A stretch of DNA of 64,000 nucleotides from Theobroma cacao (taxonomy: Eukaryota; Streptophyta; Magnoliopsida; Malvales; Malvaceae): positions 3,483,800 through 3,547,799 of the forward strand of contig NC_030850.1 of assembly GCF_000208745.1 (NCBI RefSeq), given 5' to 3'. The notes under the pieces are model-generated. The model saw only the letters and a program-made list of their open reading frames with translations, was not told the DNA's origin and did no database searches. A program made the position numbers and the translations under genes. Shown here one piece after another: positions 10,776 through 23,208 of the stretch; within the stretch, counting starts at the first letter, position 1; each line of letters starts with the position of its first letter.

Positions 10776-12186
10776 TTAGTAATGGCAATTACTTGGGTCA
10801 GCATTGATGATCATAGCAGTGCCTCCAAAATTGCAAGTTCCTCCATCTCTCTTGGTCTTCTGCCAGTAGCTATTGAAAGCATAAGAAGCATGAGCAACAA
10901 CGGTATCTGGATAGAAACAGCTCCCATGAGGCATAATCTCTTGACAATCACCACCACCTTCACCACAAGCAAAGTCCATTGCTTCCTGTAAAGTCTCAGC
11001 AGGAACACTAGGCTTAGCCACACACCACAGCTTTTGGACCACCCCTGTCTTTGGTGCTGGTGCTGTGTTATCAACTGGATTACAAGGAGGCAAGTAGAAA
11101 CCGTCAGGTGAGCTGGCGGGAACAAAGGGTGGAGGCAGCTCTGGAGCAATGGGGATGGAAAATGGTGGTGGAGAACCATTAGGGAACGAAACTGGAGGTG
11201 GTGAAGAACCACTAGGGAAGGAAAATGGAGGTGGTGAAGAAGTAGGATATTGTGGGGGATGTGGCTTTTTGGCTACATTGGCAGGCACAGAGAAGCCAAT
11301 AGATGAATGTAAGGAGGAAGGAGAGATTTCTGGCAAAGGGGTTGGCCTAGCTGGGTAGGGTTTTACAAGCTTGGAGTCCACCACTGAGAGCTTCCGGCTC
11401 CTGGGGGTTTTTTCTTGTTGACCAGAGACAATCACATTGACCTTTGTAAGGTCAAAAGATCCAAACCTTTTCATGAAATCCAGGTGGGAAGTTAGTGAAG
11501 TCAAACTTTCATGTGTAAAGGGAGACAAATTTGGAGGAGCGGTGATGGAGTATGTAGAGTTTGTATTTTGGAGGAACTCCAGCAGAGGTCTGATGACCTT
11601 CTCAGTCAAATCATCACCAAAAAGAGCAGAGCTTTGGTGCAAACAACTAGAAGAGAGAGAAGCTGACACTTTGATATCTTTCTCTAAACCCCACCTTGTA
11701 AGAGAATGATAAATGTTCTTAAGAGATGGTAGTAAAAGACCCAAGCTGTCTTCTTGATCCTTTTGACAGAAAAGAGTGTCGCCCACAAGAATGGTAGTGA
11801 TTTTGGTAGCTGGAAAGTGAGCTAGAACATGGAGCCTGAGCCAACTCTCAGCCTTCAAAACACTGCTAGAGACCTCGCTGAGGACATTGCCACTCACAGG
11901 AACTGCTACAGGAAGACCACTGTGAGACAATGCATGAACAACCTCTGGAGTTGCGTCATAAAGAGTAAGGTATTCAATAGATTCTTGACCTGCGCCTGCA
12001 AATAAAGAAGATGAAAATTTTTCAAAAGATGATGAAGAAGAAAAAGAACCCACATTGTAACATGAAAAGAAACATTTTGGAAAACTGTCAATAGGTTTGG
12101 GTTTTTTAAGTTTTACTCTTTTCCTTACCAGTAAGACCCAGAAAACAGAAAAAGGAAAAGCAAAAGATCAACCCCATCTTCAACAT
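10776..12186 (-). CDS. Secreted protein with degenerate GH17-like domain and C-terminal X8/CBM43 domain
   Basis: Two exons, 12129-12186 and 10776-11995, give 425 residues. The small first exon encodes the start MLKMGLIFCFSFFCFLGLTG, a clear signal peptide, which sets the start. Residues about 22-230 resemble the first part of a GH17 beta-1,3-glucanase (LYDATPEVVHAL; SWLRLHVLAHFPATKI). However, the place of the usual GNE catalytic motif reads GDT (91-93), and the second half of the barrel is missing. A Pro/Ser-rich linker (about 240-335) follows. Then comes an X8 domain (342-425) with six Cys: 344, 363, 370, 379, 407 and 423. X8/CBM43 binds callose. The protein ends at the X8 domain with no GPI-anchor tail. 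Likely an apoplastic beta-1,3-glucan-binding protein without hydrolase activity; position suggests it corresponds to At5g67460 (from memory). Confidence 0.85.
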
Positions 12187-12291
12187 CTCCACAGTAAAGA
12201 TCCGAAAATGAACTTGGGTTGGGACGGAGTTCAACACTTGGGAACTCTTAAAACTATTGAAAACCCTTGAAACCCCACCGTGTGTCTCTCA

Positions 12292-12313
12292 CTCCCTCCC
12301 TCCCTCCCTCCCT
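12292..12313. repeat. CCCT/GGGA microsatellite in the X8 gene promoter or leader
   Basis: Five to six CCCT units lie about 110 bases upstream of the X8 gene start codon. CT/GA-rich tracts are common in plant core promoters and 5' leaders. Confidence 0.85.
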
Positions 12314-12697
12314 GTGCAAGTTATATTAACTGGCTTTTTTACTCTTTGAAGTGTACAAAAGAAGCCATTTGTTAAAGCCGATTTTATATATCCACCAGGG
12401 ATACCTATTTTTCTATTAGCTTTTCCCCAAACTCAAGAGTACAAGACTAACAGAGACCTAAAGAGGTGAACCCTGAAGGGGTGCAAGCAAGGCATTATTG
12501 CATGCTAAAACAGCACAGGAGAAAATTTGCAAAATCTTGGGCACCAATTTTATGTATCTACGTTCAAGAGAAGGGTCAATTTGTTAGGGAGCATTGGGAC
12601 GCGTGAAACCAAAGAACAAAAAGACTGTGCATTGGTGTGGGAAGTGTGAGCTTTGGCAGTGCCCGTTGCCCAAGACCCCACCCCACTCTTTATAGAT

Positions 12698-12720
12698 GAG
12701 AGAGAGAGAGAGAGAGAGAG
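12698..12720. repeat. GA microsatellite
   Basis: About 11 GA units, 0.5 kb upstream of the X8 gene. GAGA tracts can bind BPC (BASIC PENTACYSTEINE) proteins; no more can be said from sequence. Confidence 0.9.
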
Positions 12721-15700
12721 TTGTCCTTCTCCTTTTCTCTTTCATTCCTTTTTTTCTCTTTTTCTGCTTTATGGAATCGAGACTGTTTCTTATATTTGTA
12801 TTCTAAAAGGAGGTGGAGAATATCTGGAGTGGACCGGTTGTGGTTACTTTGTTATACAAAGACAAACTTGCTTTTAAAACGACGTCGGCTCGATTACCAT
12901 GAGAGAATGAAAAAAAAGGTAACGAGAGGAACAGGTCTCAGTGCGGGCCCATGAAGTGAAAAAGAACAAGAAGAGGCTCAAAGATTGGTGGCAGAGTGTG
13001 GGGACAGGTGACCGGACGGTGGACACCACCCTCCAGCATGAGAAAATTTTGGCAGCCAAGCCAAATACCGGAGATGATGAATTCATGATCATGAGCATTT
13101 TGATCTTTGATTCCTCCTTTTTGTTCGGTGGAATTTCATGGACCATTCATTTTTGTTGCTAATTGAAGCAAAAATGAGTCCCTAAACTGTTCAATCACCC
13201 CTCTAACAGGTCTGAGTAAAAACCCTAAAGGCGGGCAGCTTAATGTTTTGTTGGAATTTCTGCTTGTGTTTCGATATGATAAAGGATGGTAATCCAACCC
13301 GATTGAATCGTGCAACTCACTCAAAATCTAAATCACCAGACCCCAAAGTTCACATAAAGTTTTTAACAAGTCTAAGCATGATATTCACCCTCATCATTGC
13401 TTGATTCTAATTATTACCTTTCTATTTATAAAGTGCAGAATAGGATAAGTTGTTTTTCCAACTCGAACATGCCGAAATTGAAAACCAGAACCCATTCCAA
13501 CAACCCAAAACCCCACCCGTTGCCGCCTTAGGGCTTTAGGGGTGTTTAAAGTAATCCGTATTCGGCCCTGTGAAACTGGGCCTTCGTCCAGTACGGCAAC
13601 TTGGGATTTGTTAAGCTTATTTTGGTCAATATGACACTGACAAATACAAGTCCTAGACTAGTTTCGTAGACTTGCAGAACCTAACCCTTTCCTGGTCAAA
13701 TTATTATTAATTTTTGGCTTGTGATTTGGTTCAAAATAATTGACAATTAACCATCTGCAACTTTATTAGTTTCATACTACATCACATTAAGGAGGGTTAG
13801 TTTCTTCAGAATTCAAAATGGGGAATGCTAAGGCCATGTCTGGCTATTGAATTTGAATGCTCGACCTCATTGCTTTCTCTCCTGATATGAATCCATTATA
13901 CTAATTTGAAGCTTTGGGTTAGGATAATCCATTGCCATCTCCACTTGAAGCTTCTGGTTAGTACTTCCCAAAAGTCTATCTCTCTAATATTGTTTTAAAA
14001 GCCAATTGCAAACAATCTTAGCTCCCTAATAAGTACTTCCTAAAACTCATGTAATTTGTGCATGGGTTCAAGCCACTTGCAAAGGATCTTAGCTTTAAAA
14101 ATAATCTATAAGAATCAAAAGATAAGCAGAAGAAGACAATCCATATACCTTGCTCTACTTATTTTTGTCTTTTACTTTTCACCTTTTGCTAAGGAGAGAG
14201 TTTGGTGAAAAGGTTAGAAATTAAGGTGCATTCTTAATGAAGACAAAAGTAAAAATAAAGAAAGAATTGACTCCAAAGATACCCATCCGAAAGACTAAAA
14301 TATTTTAATTTTCCAACTTTGAATATTATAGGAGATGGAAATTACAACTAAGTAGTCCAAGCTGCTTGGTTAAGTATTGCTTTAGAACGTAGGGAACCAA
14401 AGAGAATAAAGGAAAAGGCATGTTTGCCTTGTGACCTAGATTAGGGATGGTGAGGAAAAGAAATGAAAAAAGTTTTCGTGTCTTCCACTCTATGCACCAA
14501 ATTTGTCGACTCTGCTACACTCTTTCGCTTCTAACACTGTTCTTAGTAAAGCATATAATTTAGGTCAAGTTTTTCAAATAAAAAAAAAGAGTTCATAAAT
14601 ATTAAGGAGGAATTTAAACACTCTTCTTTAAGAGCTTGTTACTTGTTTTGCCATTGGCAGATGATTTAACATGCTGCAATACCATGGAAATTTGAGAAAA
14701 AAGGAATGGGGTATCTCACATCAACGATCAATCGTTCCTGTAACTTTGTGAGTCGGGATGGAGCAGGTGACTGCTAAGTACTAACCCATCACAAAGAGAC
14801 AGATTGTCTCTATGTTTAGACCATGACCAATCCCAGTCAATTTGCCAGCCTTTTCCAAGGTAGAAAACAAAGCAAGCGAGTTTCTACTTGTTCAAGCTCA
14901 TTCAATGGTGTGATTTTAGTCATTTTCCTTCTTTTTTTTCCCAAAAGTGCCCAACAAGAACAAGAAATTAACCTCTGCACAGGCCTTTTTTCTGAATTTA
15001 AGAGTCAGCAAGCACCCACCCTTGCCTTGCACTTTGGTAATTGCACGGCTACAAAGCAAAAAAGCTAGATGCCAGACGTGCTGCATGAAATTTCAACCAC
15101 TACCTGCACTGACTTCATCCAAAAGAAAATTTGAGGTACTGATAAATATAGTCAAAAACTTGCATGTTAAGTCGCTTTTAAAGAGCAGATGAAAAATTTA
15201 TTGTCTTGGCAGCTAAGGAACTCTTAATTCTTTGCAATTTTGCTTATGAAAAATCTGATTTTCCCCCCATTTTTTTTATCTCCAGAAAAGGATACTACTA
15301 TACCAATTGTTGCCAATTCTGGCCATTAAAATCAAAATTTTTGTCATCTAATGTTAAACTTGAGATTCACAATAATAAAAAGACAAAAAAAAAAAAAAGA
15401 GGCAGAAGTATAAAAATGGAATTCGACATAATTAGCTGATAAAACCCCAAAAAGAAAGGCCTACTTGTATACTGATCTAGTGTTACCCAATAATCCGTAA
15501 ATTTCCATTGAATGCCGACTTACTGTAGGGCCCAAAATATATAGTAACAAAACCCTCTGCTTTGCTAGCTAGCTTCCGGCATATATTCCCACCAATAATT
15601 TCATTATTGCACATTCTTTATTTATTTATTTTTAATTTTATAAATGAAATAACTTTCTCATGATTACAACCCAAAAAAAAATATTTCTAAGCACTCCTTT

Positions 15701-17037
15701 TTATTGATTTATCTTATATAATTTAGCTTTAAGTACTAATTAAACACCTCCAAAGGTCTCTTTCTTTGACGATCTGCTCAACAGCAGTACTCCATCATAT
15801 CACCACCGATCCTTCAACATTGTCGGTCAACAGTGCTTTGGTTGCAACAGGTTAGTCGGTTTTTCCTTGTTCCTGCCTCATTTGCAGAATCTATTAACAT
15901 CTTTTTCTCTAATATATATATATATATATAATATATATACATATATTTAGGTCATTCGAACAAAAGAAAAATGTGGGATTTTGGCCAAGAAAAAGAAAAG
16001 CTTTCTTTAATAACACCAACCCCATTCAATGATGTGAACTTGACACATAACATGAATCATGCACATGTAAAATGGAACTTGGACATGAAAATAAAATTAT
16101 TTGGTAAAGGAACATAAATAAAATACCTTCAATGGTATATCAGACAATCATGGAAAGTGGTATCTAGTTATAGTACAAGTTTGTTAGGATGAGTTTGTCC
16201 AGATGGCTAAAGCATATGGCAAAATTAATGAAATTTATTTGCATTCCTTTATTATAATATTGTAGTTATTGGCTTGTGATGTTCTACCTACCTTGGGAAG
16301 TTTGTAACGAAATTGATGCCTCCAACAGTAATGCCTACATTGGCAGCATAACAAATTCAGCTGTTTGTCCTATCAATGGACCACGGAAGTAAATTATTAA
16401 GGACATATAAACTTATTGCCTCTCAAATCGAATTTGATAAAGCGACCAATGCAATAATTTTAGAATAACACCATATCTTGTGTATTAAAAAAATATGCAT
16501 ATGATGAATTAGTTCATCTTTCCACTTGAACAAAACAACAAATTTAATATAAAAATAAAAAATTTAGACACAACGATTCAATCACATATTATGTTAGATT
16601 TTATTTTATTTTTAAAATTTATAGTATTTGTAGGTCATTTTATTTTTGAATTCAGACAATTTATGTAAATAAAATGAATTTATGCAAAAGAAATACCTCT
16701 AAAGAACAAAAAAAAAGAGGTAATTGAGAATGACAGTGCCCTAACTAAAAAAGCCAAAACTTTCAATAAACAATAATCCCAATAAGAAAGAAAAAGAATG
16801 TGTATACACAGCAGTTAAAAGAAAAGGATAATATTGTCTTTCCAAAGTGGTGGAGTGGTGTCCCATTTTACAAATTAAAATGCACAGCAAAAAGAAGAAA
16901 AAGGATAAAAGAAAAGCGAAAAAGCAAAGGCGATTGGGCGTGTGCATGTCCCCTCCCCCGACAGCGAGAAGAGAGGGTCGGTGTGGATGGATCAATTTTC
17001 AGTTTAGCGAGGAAAAGAAAGCTGAAAGATGAAAACG

Positions 17038-17063
17038 TTCACTCACTCACTCACTCACTCACC
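17038..17063. repeat. ACTC tetranucleotide microsatellite
   Basis: About six perfect ACTC units in intergenic DNA 1.4 kb upstream of the formin gene. Confidence 0.9.
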
Positions 17064-18496
17064 CATCACCCTTTCTTTTTTAAAAAATTACATTCAAGTC
17101 CTCTGGCCCTCATATGCTTCCCGTACATTTTACGTTATTCCTTAACAAACTTTTTTTCATTATTGATCTTATATTATTATGTACATCAACAATTCAACAT
17201 GCAATGTTATAATTGTGCATAATTGAATGTCACCATCTTTAATAATCAGATAAGAGACCAACCATCAATCAAACCAACCAAGCAAAAATAGTATTAAAGC
17301 AACATCCCAAATAGGAAAACAGAAATATGGTTTTCTTTTTTTTTTTGCAATTAAATGAATTAAAAAGATTTTGAAAGACTGTATATATGGATTATATTAT
17401 TAGTTCCCTAGGAGGAGAGGGAAGGGAAGTGTGAATACCCATTTTGAGATTGGGGAGGGCAAATTTTAGGGAAGAAGTTTGCATTATTTAGTCATGGAAA
17501 TTGGAAAAGGAGGATTGAATTTCATTGACAAAGTTTCTTTTCGAATTTTGAAAACGATCCAAAGAGCCTCCCCTCTTTAATTTTTATTTCCAAATTAATT
17601 TTAGACTAACGAAGAAAGTAATCTATATTGGATTTGATATTATTGAGAAAAAGAAACATGCTTCACTAATAAACAATGTCGAATATGTTACATCATTGTG
17701 AAAACCACGTAAAAGCGTAAAAAAAGCTAAGTAAATTTTCTATAAATGTAAAATTTGTATTTAAAAATAAAACTATATTATGTTATGATTTTACTTTATA
17801 ATATGTTACAGATCTTAGTCTATCTATTTGGACTGCAGAAAGGGTTTCAGTGACAACCTCAAATTGTTTTATGTTTCTTTATGAAACATTTGTGGTGTCA
17901 CCCTTAGGCTTTAAAGTAGAAAAGTTGGGCAGTGGCCAGCAGGATTTAACGGCAACGGAGCGGAAAAAACATTTAATGAAATATGTGCTACTGCATTTCT
18001 CGATCCCGACGAAAGACGAAACAAATTGGACATTTATCCCAATGGACAAAAACGGACATCGACGGGGGCCTTTATTTCACCATTGGCATGGCCATTATCG
18101 TCCATTTATTTTGAAAAGAACCGCCGAAGACCAAAGTTGATTCTCTGCTTCCCATGTGGCATTCCCACACCATAATTTCCCCAATCCCCAAGGTAAAAAA
18201 ATTAATTAAAAAAGAAAAAGAAAAAGAATGCGGCTCTTGCCTACCTCAGCTGCTTGGAGGGGCATCCAGATCTTGCAGCAAAAAGAAGCTTCCCTGACTA
18301 AATAGTTTAATGCCTTTCTCTCTCTCTTTCTATTTTTTTCTCTAAAACAAAGCGATTTTTTTATTATTTGTATTTTTCCTCTTTGTTTGTGTTTTGCATT
18401 TTTGCAAAGGCTCGAAAAGAGAAACGCAGTCCCCCCAGAGATGAATTTGGAGAAAGAAGAAAAGAACAGAAGATCTTCGACCCAGAAAAATTCAAG

Positions 18497-20836
18497 ATGA
18501 GAGCTCATCATTTGAGCATCTTTTGCATCTTACTGTCATTGTCTACATCAACAACAAAAAGTTCTTCTTCTTCTCAAGATTTTATCACTCATAGAAGAAT
18601 TCTCCACCAACCACTGTTTCCAGCAGGTTCAGCCCCACCTCCAGGCACTGACAATTCTTTATCTCCACCACCTCCTCCTCCTCCTCCTCCTCCGGATAGT
18701 CCTGTTTTTCCAGACCCCAGTCAGCCATTCTTCCCTGAAGTTCCTTCAGGACAGACCCCAGATCAGAATCAACAGACAACACCACCAGCTGCACCATCCA
18801 ATGGCTCAATTCCAATCCCAACAGCAACACAACCAGCCAAACCAGCTAAGAAGGTTGCAATTGCATTATCTGTTGGGATTGTCACGTTGGGAATGTTATC
18901 AGGACTTGCTTTCTTTTTGTACCGGCACAGGGCTAAACACCCTGGAGAAACGCAGAAGCTTGTTGGAGGGAATTCAGAAAGATTCCAGGAAGACTCCAGG
19001 GTGCCCCCCTCGAGTTTTCTTTACATTGGAACGGTGGAGCCTAGTAGGAGATCTGCGAGTGAAGTGAATGGAGCAAATGTTTCACCTTATCATAAATTGA
19101 ATTCAGTAAAGAGATCGGATCGGTATCGGCCGAGCCCTGAATTGCAGCCATTGCCACCCTTGGCTAAGCCTCCTGCACTTGAGAATTCACCAACTGCAAT
19201 GTCATCTTCATCTTCTTCTTCAGATGAAGAGAGTCAGGGGACAGCTTTTTATACCCCACAGGGCTCAACAATCAGCAACGAAGAAAGCTATTATACTCCG
19301 GTTTCACGTCCGGTTAATAGCAATTTGGTGACTCCAGTGAGGAATGAGCTAAATGGGAATACCAATTCTGTTCCTCGTTCCAAGCGAACATCTCCAAAAT
19401 CAAGGCTTTTAGCTTCTTCACCAGAAATGAAGCATGTTATTATACCATCAATAAAGCAGCTGCAGCACCAGCCTTCTCCTCCTCCTCCGCCGCCGCCGCT
19501 GCATCCTCAACAACCACAAGTTCTAGTAGTGGAGCCAAATGAGACTCAAGAAATTACTGCTGCAAAAAGGCCAAAATTCTCCTCCCCACCACCACCTCCA
19601 AATATGGCCCTACTTCGATCAATTAGCAACAATTCACCCCCACAAAGAACAAAAGCTCCACCTCCACCTCCCCCTCCGCCGCCGCCAGGGCCCCGTCCGC
19701 CGCCGCCAGCAGCACTAGGACTGTCAATACCAAGGACAGCAAGGTCTTTGGAAACCAATGTGTCTCCAAAACCTGCTCAAGTGTTGAAAAAGCAAGAATC
19801 CTGGACTGCAAGTCCGAAAAATAGTCCAGGGGGTGGGACTAGAAAATCAACGGAAGAGGTTAATCATAAGGGTGCCAGTTCTTCAGAGAAGACTGATAAG
19901 GATGACATGGATAGTGCAAAGCCCAAGTTAAAGCCTTTGCACTGGGACAAAGTACGAGCAACCTCGGAGAGAGCTACAGTGTGGGACCAGCTAAAATCAA
20001 GCTCATTTCAGTAAGAGATAAAACTTGTACATTTCCTGACTGGGGCTTGAGTTTCAAGTACAATATCTAATCTTCGGGAAAAACTTATACTTGTCTGCAG
20101 ATTAAACGAGGACATGATGGAGACTCTTTTTGGCTGCAATTCCACGAATTCAGCACCAAAAGAACCGATTAGAAGATCAGTTCTGCCTCCTGTTGAGCAG
20201 GAAAACAGAGTGTTGGATCCAAAGAAGTCACAGAACATTGCCATACTGTTGAGAGCACTGAATGTAACGCGAGATGAGGTGTCAGAAGCTCTTTTGGATG
20301 GTAAGTCATAAGTATCATTCTTTTCCATTTTCTATCAGTCATCAGGTTCTTATGTATGATGAAAAATTTGTCTTTCTTTCCTTCTTCATCTTTCTCTCTC
20401 TCTTTCTGAGTGGGTTTGCTTTAGGACTTAAGAGCCAAATATTTGTTTGGTTTTCACTTCTCCCAAAGAAGCATAACAATTGGCAGCTTGCTGCTTGGGT
20501 CTTCTTTAACAGCAAGCATTGAGATTGGAGTAAATTAAAGTAAACCGCGTTTTAGCAACCTGATGTCATTTGCTGATAGGTTCTTGAGCTCAAACATATA
20601 GTTACAACCATGCATATAGATACATTTCCAGTTCCCAAAATTCGAAATCTGGGTTGCTGCTCCAGCTCTTGTGTCAACCAAAGACGAAGAACAACAAATT
20701 AGTTAAATACATAAAAATCAGAAATGAGACTTGAAGAACTTAATTAACAAGTCATTATCATTGCACTTAAAGAGAGCAGGTGAAAATAGTTTGTAGCCAT
20801 ATAAGGCCAGTTGTATCATTATGTTAGTTTTCATCA

Positions 20837-20872
<36 letters not shown>

Positions 20873-23208
20873 TGAAGGAAAGAAAAATAAAGACTTAAAG
20901 TTACATAGGACAACCATGTCCTTGAAAAACCCATCCTCTACAATATTTTACCATGCATGTATTGTAGCAGCTAGAATTTAGAATAGTTTAAAGTAACCAG
21001 TAAACTCTGGCTGTTCATATCTTGATTTACATTGCATTGACTAGTTTAATTGACATCGTATAGTGTTCACCTCATATAATCAGTATCTATTTGCAGTAGT
21101 TATTTGATCATTTCCTCTATTAAGAATTTGATACATTGACTTTGAACTCTTTTAAAATGCCTTTCCATGTTAAATCCATGCCAACATGAATACTTTGCAC
21201 CATTCTGAAGATTTTTAATGAGTCATCATGTCATAAAACAACTAAAAGAATATTTTAATTATTTCCCACACCTTAAACCATTTTATCAAGGAATATTATG
21301 TTCAGAATCATTATAATGCTCATGCTCAAAGCTATCAGGCCCTACCTCTGCATCTTTGCTCTGAAGAGTAAGGCTAAACAAATTACCAGTGTCTGTGTTT
21401 ACATTTAAATTGCTTCAAAGTGTTTTTCATTCCTTCTTTTTCCAGGCAAGGGCAGTTGACTCATTTCAATTTCATTCATTCAGCTACTGTTGTTATGTCA
21501 CTTCTGCACTTGTCAGTTATACTTATGTTCTAATGCCTTATTGGCTGCAAACTGCATTTCTAGAAAACACTTGCACTGGCGTCAGAGGGTCACAGCTATA
21601 ATTTTGAAATGCCCTCAAAAAGGTATAATCTGATCATTTCAAGCAAGGCAGTGTCAAAGTTCCCCTGATAACCATTTTCTAAGCAGCTCACTATCACCTC
21701 GATAGAAAATGAACAGTTACGTTATATTTTTATTGGAAAAGCTTTATGAATTTATTGTTTCATATATACAGATTTCTTCCTCAAAATTAAAAGATGTATA
21801 CATACATAAGTGGAAATATATATATAAGATGAGACCATACATAGGAGCCTATGACAAGATATATGCAGTTGAGCATAAGTGGTATCTAAAGCAAGGTGCA
21901 TTGCTCTTCATAAACACAATGCTGAAGTATATAGATTAAGAAAAGAAGATGAGAAGGTGCTTTCCGACTCAATTATGGGCCTCAATTTTGCAAATAATTG
22001 TCTATTTAAATCCTCAATTTCAGTTTGCTGCATCACACTGTTCTGTTTGCCTTAACAGGTAACCCAGAAAGCTTAGGTGCTGAGCTTTTGGAGACGTTGG
22101 TGAAGATGGCTCCAACGAAGGAGGAAGAAATAAAACTCCGAGAGTACGGTGGGGACATCTCAAAACTAGGATCTGCAGAAAGGTTTCTCAAGGCAGTACT
22201 TGATATCCCCTTTGCCTTCAGAAGAGTTGAAGCCATGCTATATAGAGCCAACTTTGATACAGAAGTAAAATACTTGAGGAAGTCTTTTCAAACCCTTGAG
22301 GTATTGCAATTTAAGTCTTGTAACTTAAATATCCTAAAACTTTCACATTAATTAATTCCAAAAACCCTCTGGTAAAGGCTCCTATAAAGTCATTTCTCTC
22401 TATGTACTTGCAGGAAGCAAGTGAGGAATTGAAGAACAGCAGGTTATTCCTCAAACTTCTTGAAGCTGTTCTCAGGACAGGAAACCGGATGAATGTTGGC
22501 ACCAATCGTGGTGATGCTAAAGCTTTTAAACTTGAGACCCTTTTGAAACTGGTTGATATAAAGGGAACAGATGGGAAAACAACACTGCTACACTTTGTTG
22601 TTCAGGAGATCATTAGATCAGAAGGGGCAGGTACTAACTCAACAGATGAGAATGTTGAAAACAAAATGTCCTCCAGCTTTAAGGAGGATGATTTCAGGAA
22701 GCAAGGATTGCAGGTTGTGGCTGGGCTAAGCAGAGACCTCAGCAATGTCAAAAAGGCCGCAGGAATGGACTCAGATGTCCTCAGCAGTTATGTGTCAAAG
22801 CTCGAAATGGGACTTGAAAAGGTCAGATTGGTTTTACAATATGAGAGGCCAGATATGCAGGGGAATTTCTTCAACTCGATGAAGATGTTTCTAAGAGATG
22901 CTGAAGAGGAGATTGCTAAGATCAAGGCGGATGAGATAAAAGCTTTATTGCTTGTGAAAGAAGTTACTGAATATTTTCACGGGAATGCAGCAAAGGAAGA
23001 AGCCCATCCGTTCAGAATCTTCATGATTGTAAGAGATTTTCTGTCAATATTGGATCATGTCTGCAAGGAAGTAGGGCGAATGCAGGATAGGACAATGGTG
23101 GGTTCTGCTAGATCCTTTCGGATATCTGCAACGGCTTCACTACCAGTTCTCAGCAGGTATAATGTGAGACAAGATGGAAGTTCAGATGATGAAAGCTTGT
23201 CTCCATGA
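18497..23208 (+). CDS. FH6: Type I formin (FH6-like), membrane-anchored actin nucleator
   Basis: Four exons, 18497-20010, 20101-20300, 22059-22300 and 22414-23208, give 916 residues. Order: signal peptide ([17 protein letters not shown]), Pro-rich extracellular region, a single transmembrane helix at about 120-141 ([20 protein letters not shown]) followed by basic YRHRAK, a Ser-rich cytoplasmic stretch, FH1 polyproline runs, then an FH2 domain from about 472 ([12 protein letters not shown]) through the GNRMNVGT motif to about 880. Type I plant formins nucleate and bundle actin at the plasma membrane and contact the wall through the Pro-rich exterior. No in-frame ATG lies upstream of 18497. 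Intron 2 is large (1.76 kb) and carries an AAT microsatellite. Length (FH6 is near 900) and neighbouring genes favour FH6 over FH1/FH2. Confidence 0.92.
20839..20869. repeat. AAT microsatellite in formin intron 2
   Basis: Ten AAT units inside the 1.76-kb second intron of the formin gene. Confidence 0.9.

Larger units (their letters stand above)
12187..18496. other. Intergenic between divergent X8 and formin genes
   Basis: 6.3 kb between two divergent genes. I see no supported coding region. It contains a TA microsatellite (15911-15939), an ACTC microsatellite (17038-17063), AT-rich stretches and a somewhat GC-richer patch at about 13490-13640 without an open frame. The last 200 bases (CT-rich) are probably the formin leader. 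No clear TATA box could be assigned to the formin gene. Confidence 0.55.

Noticed and set aside
11996..12053. Ser-rich start of the X8 protein reading directly into exon 2
   Set aside because: It is intron sequence: an acceptor TTTGCAG precedes 11995, and a first exon with a good signal peptide (12129-12186) joins in frame.
16800..17222. 140-codon open frame on the + strand
   Set aside because: Lysine-rich and Ser/Leu-rich low-complexity sequence over A-rich DNA and an ACTC microsatellite; no family resemblance.
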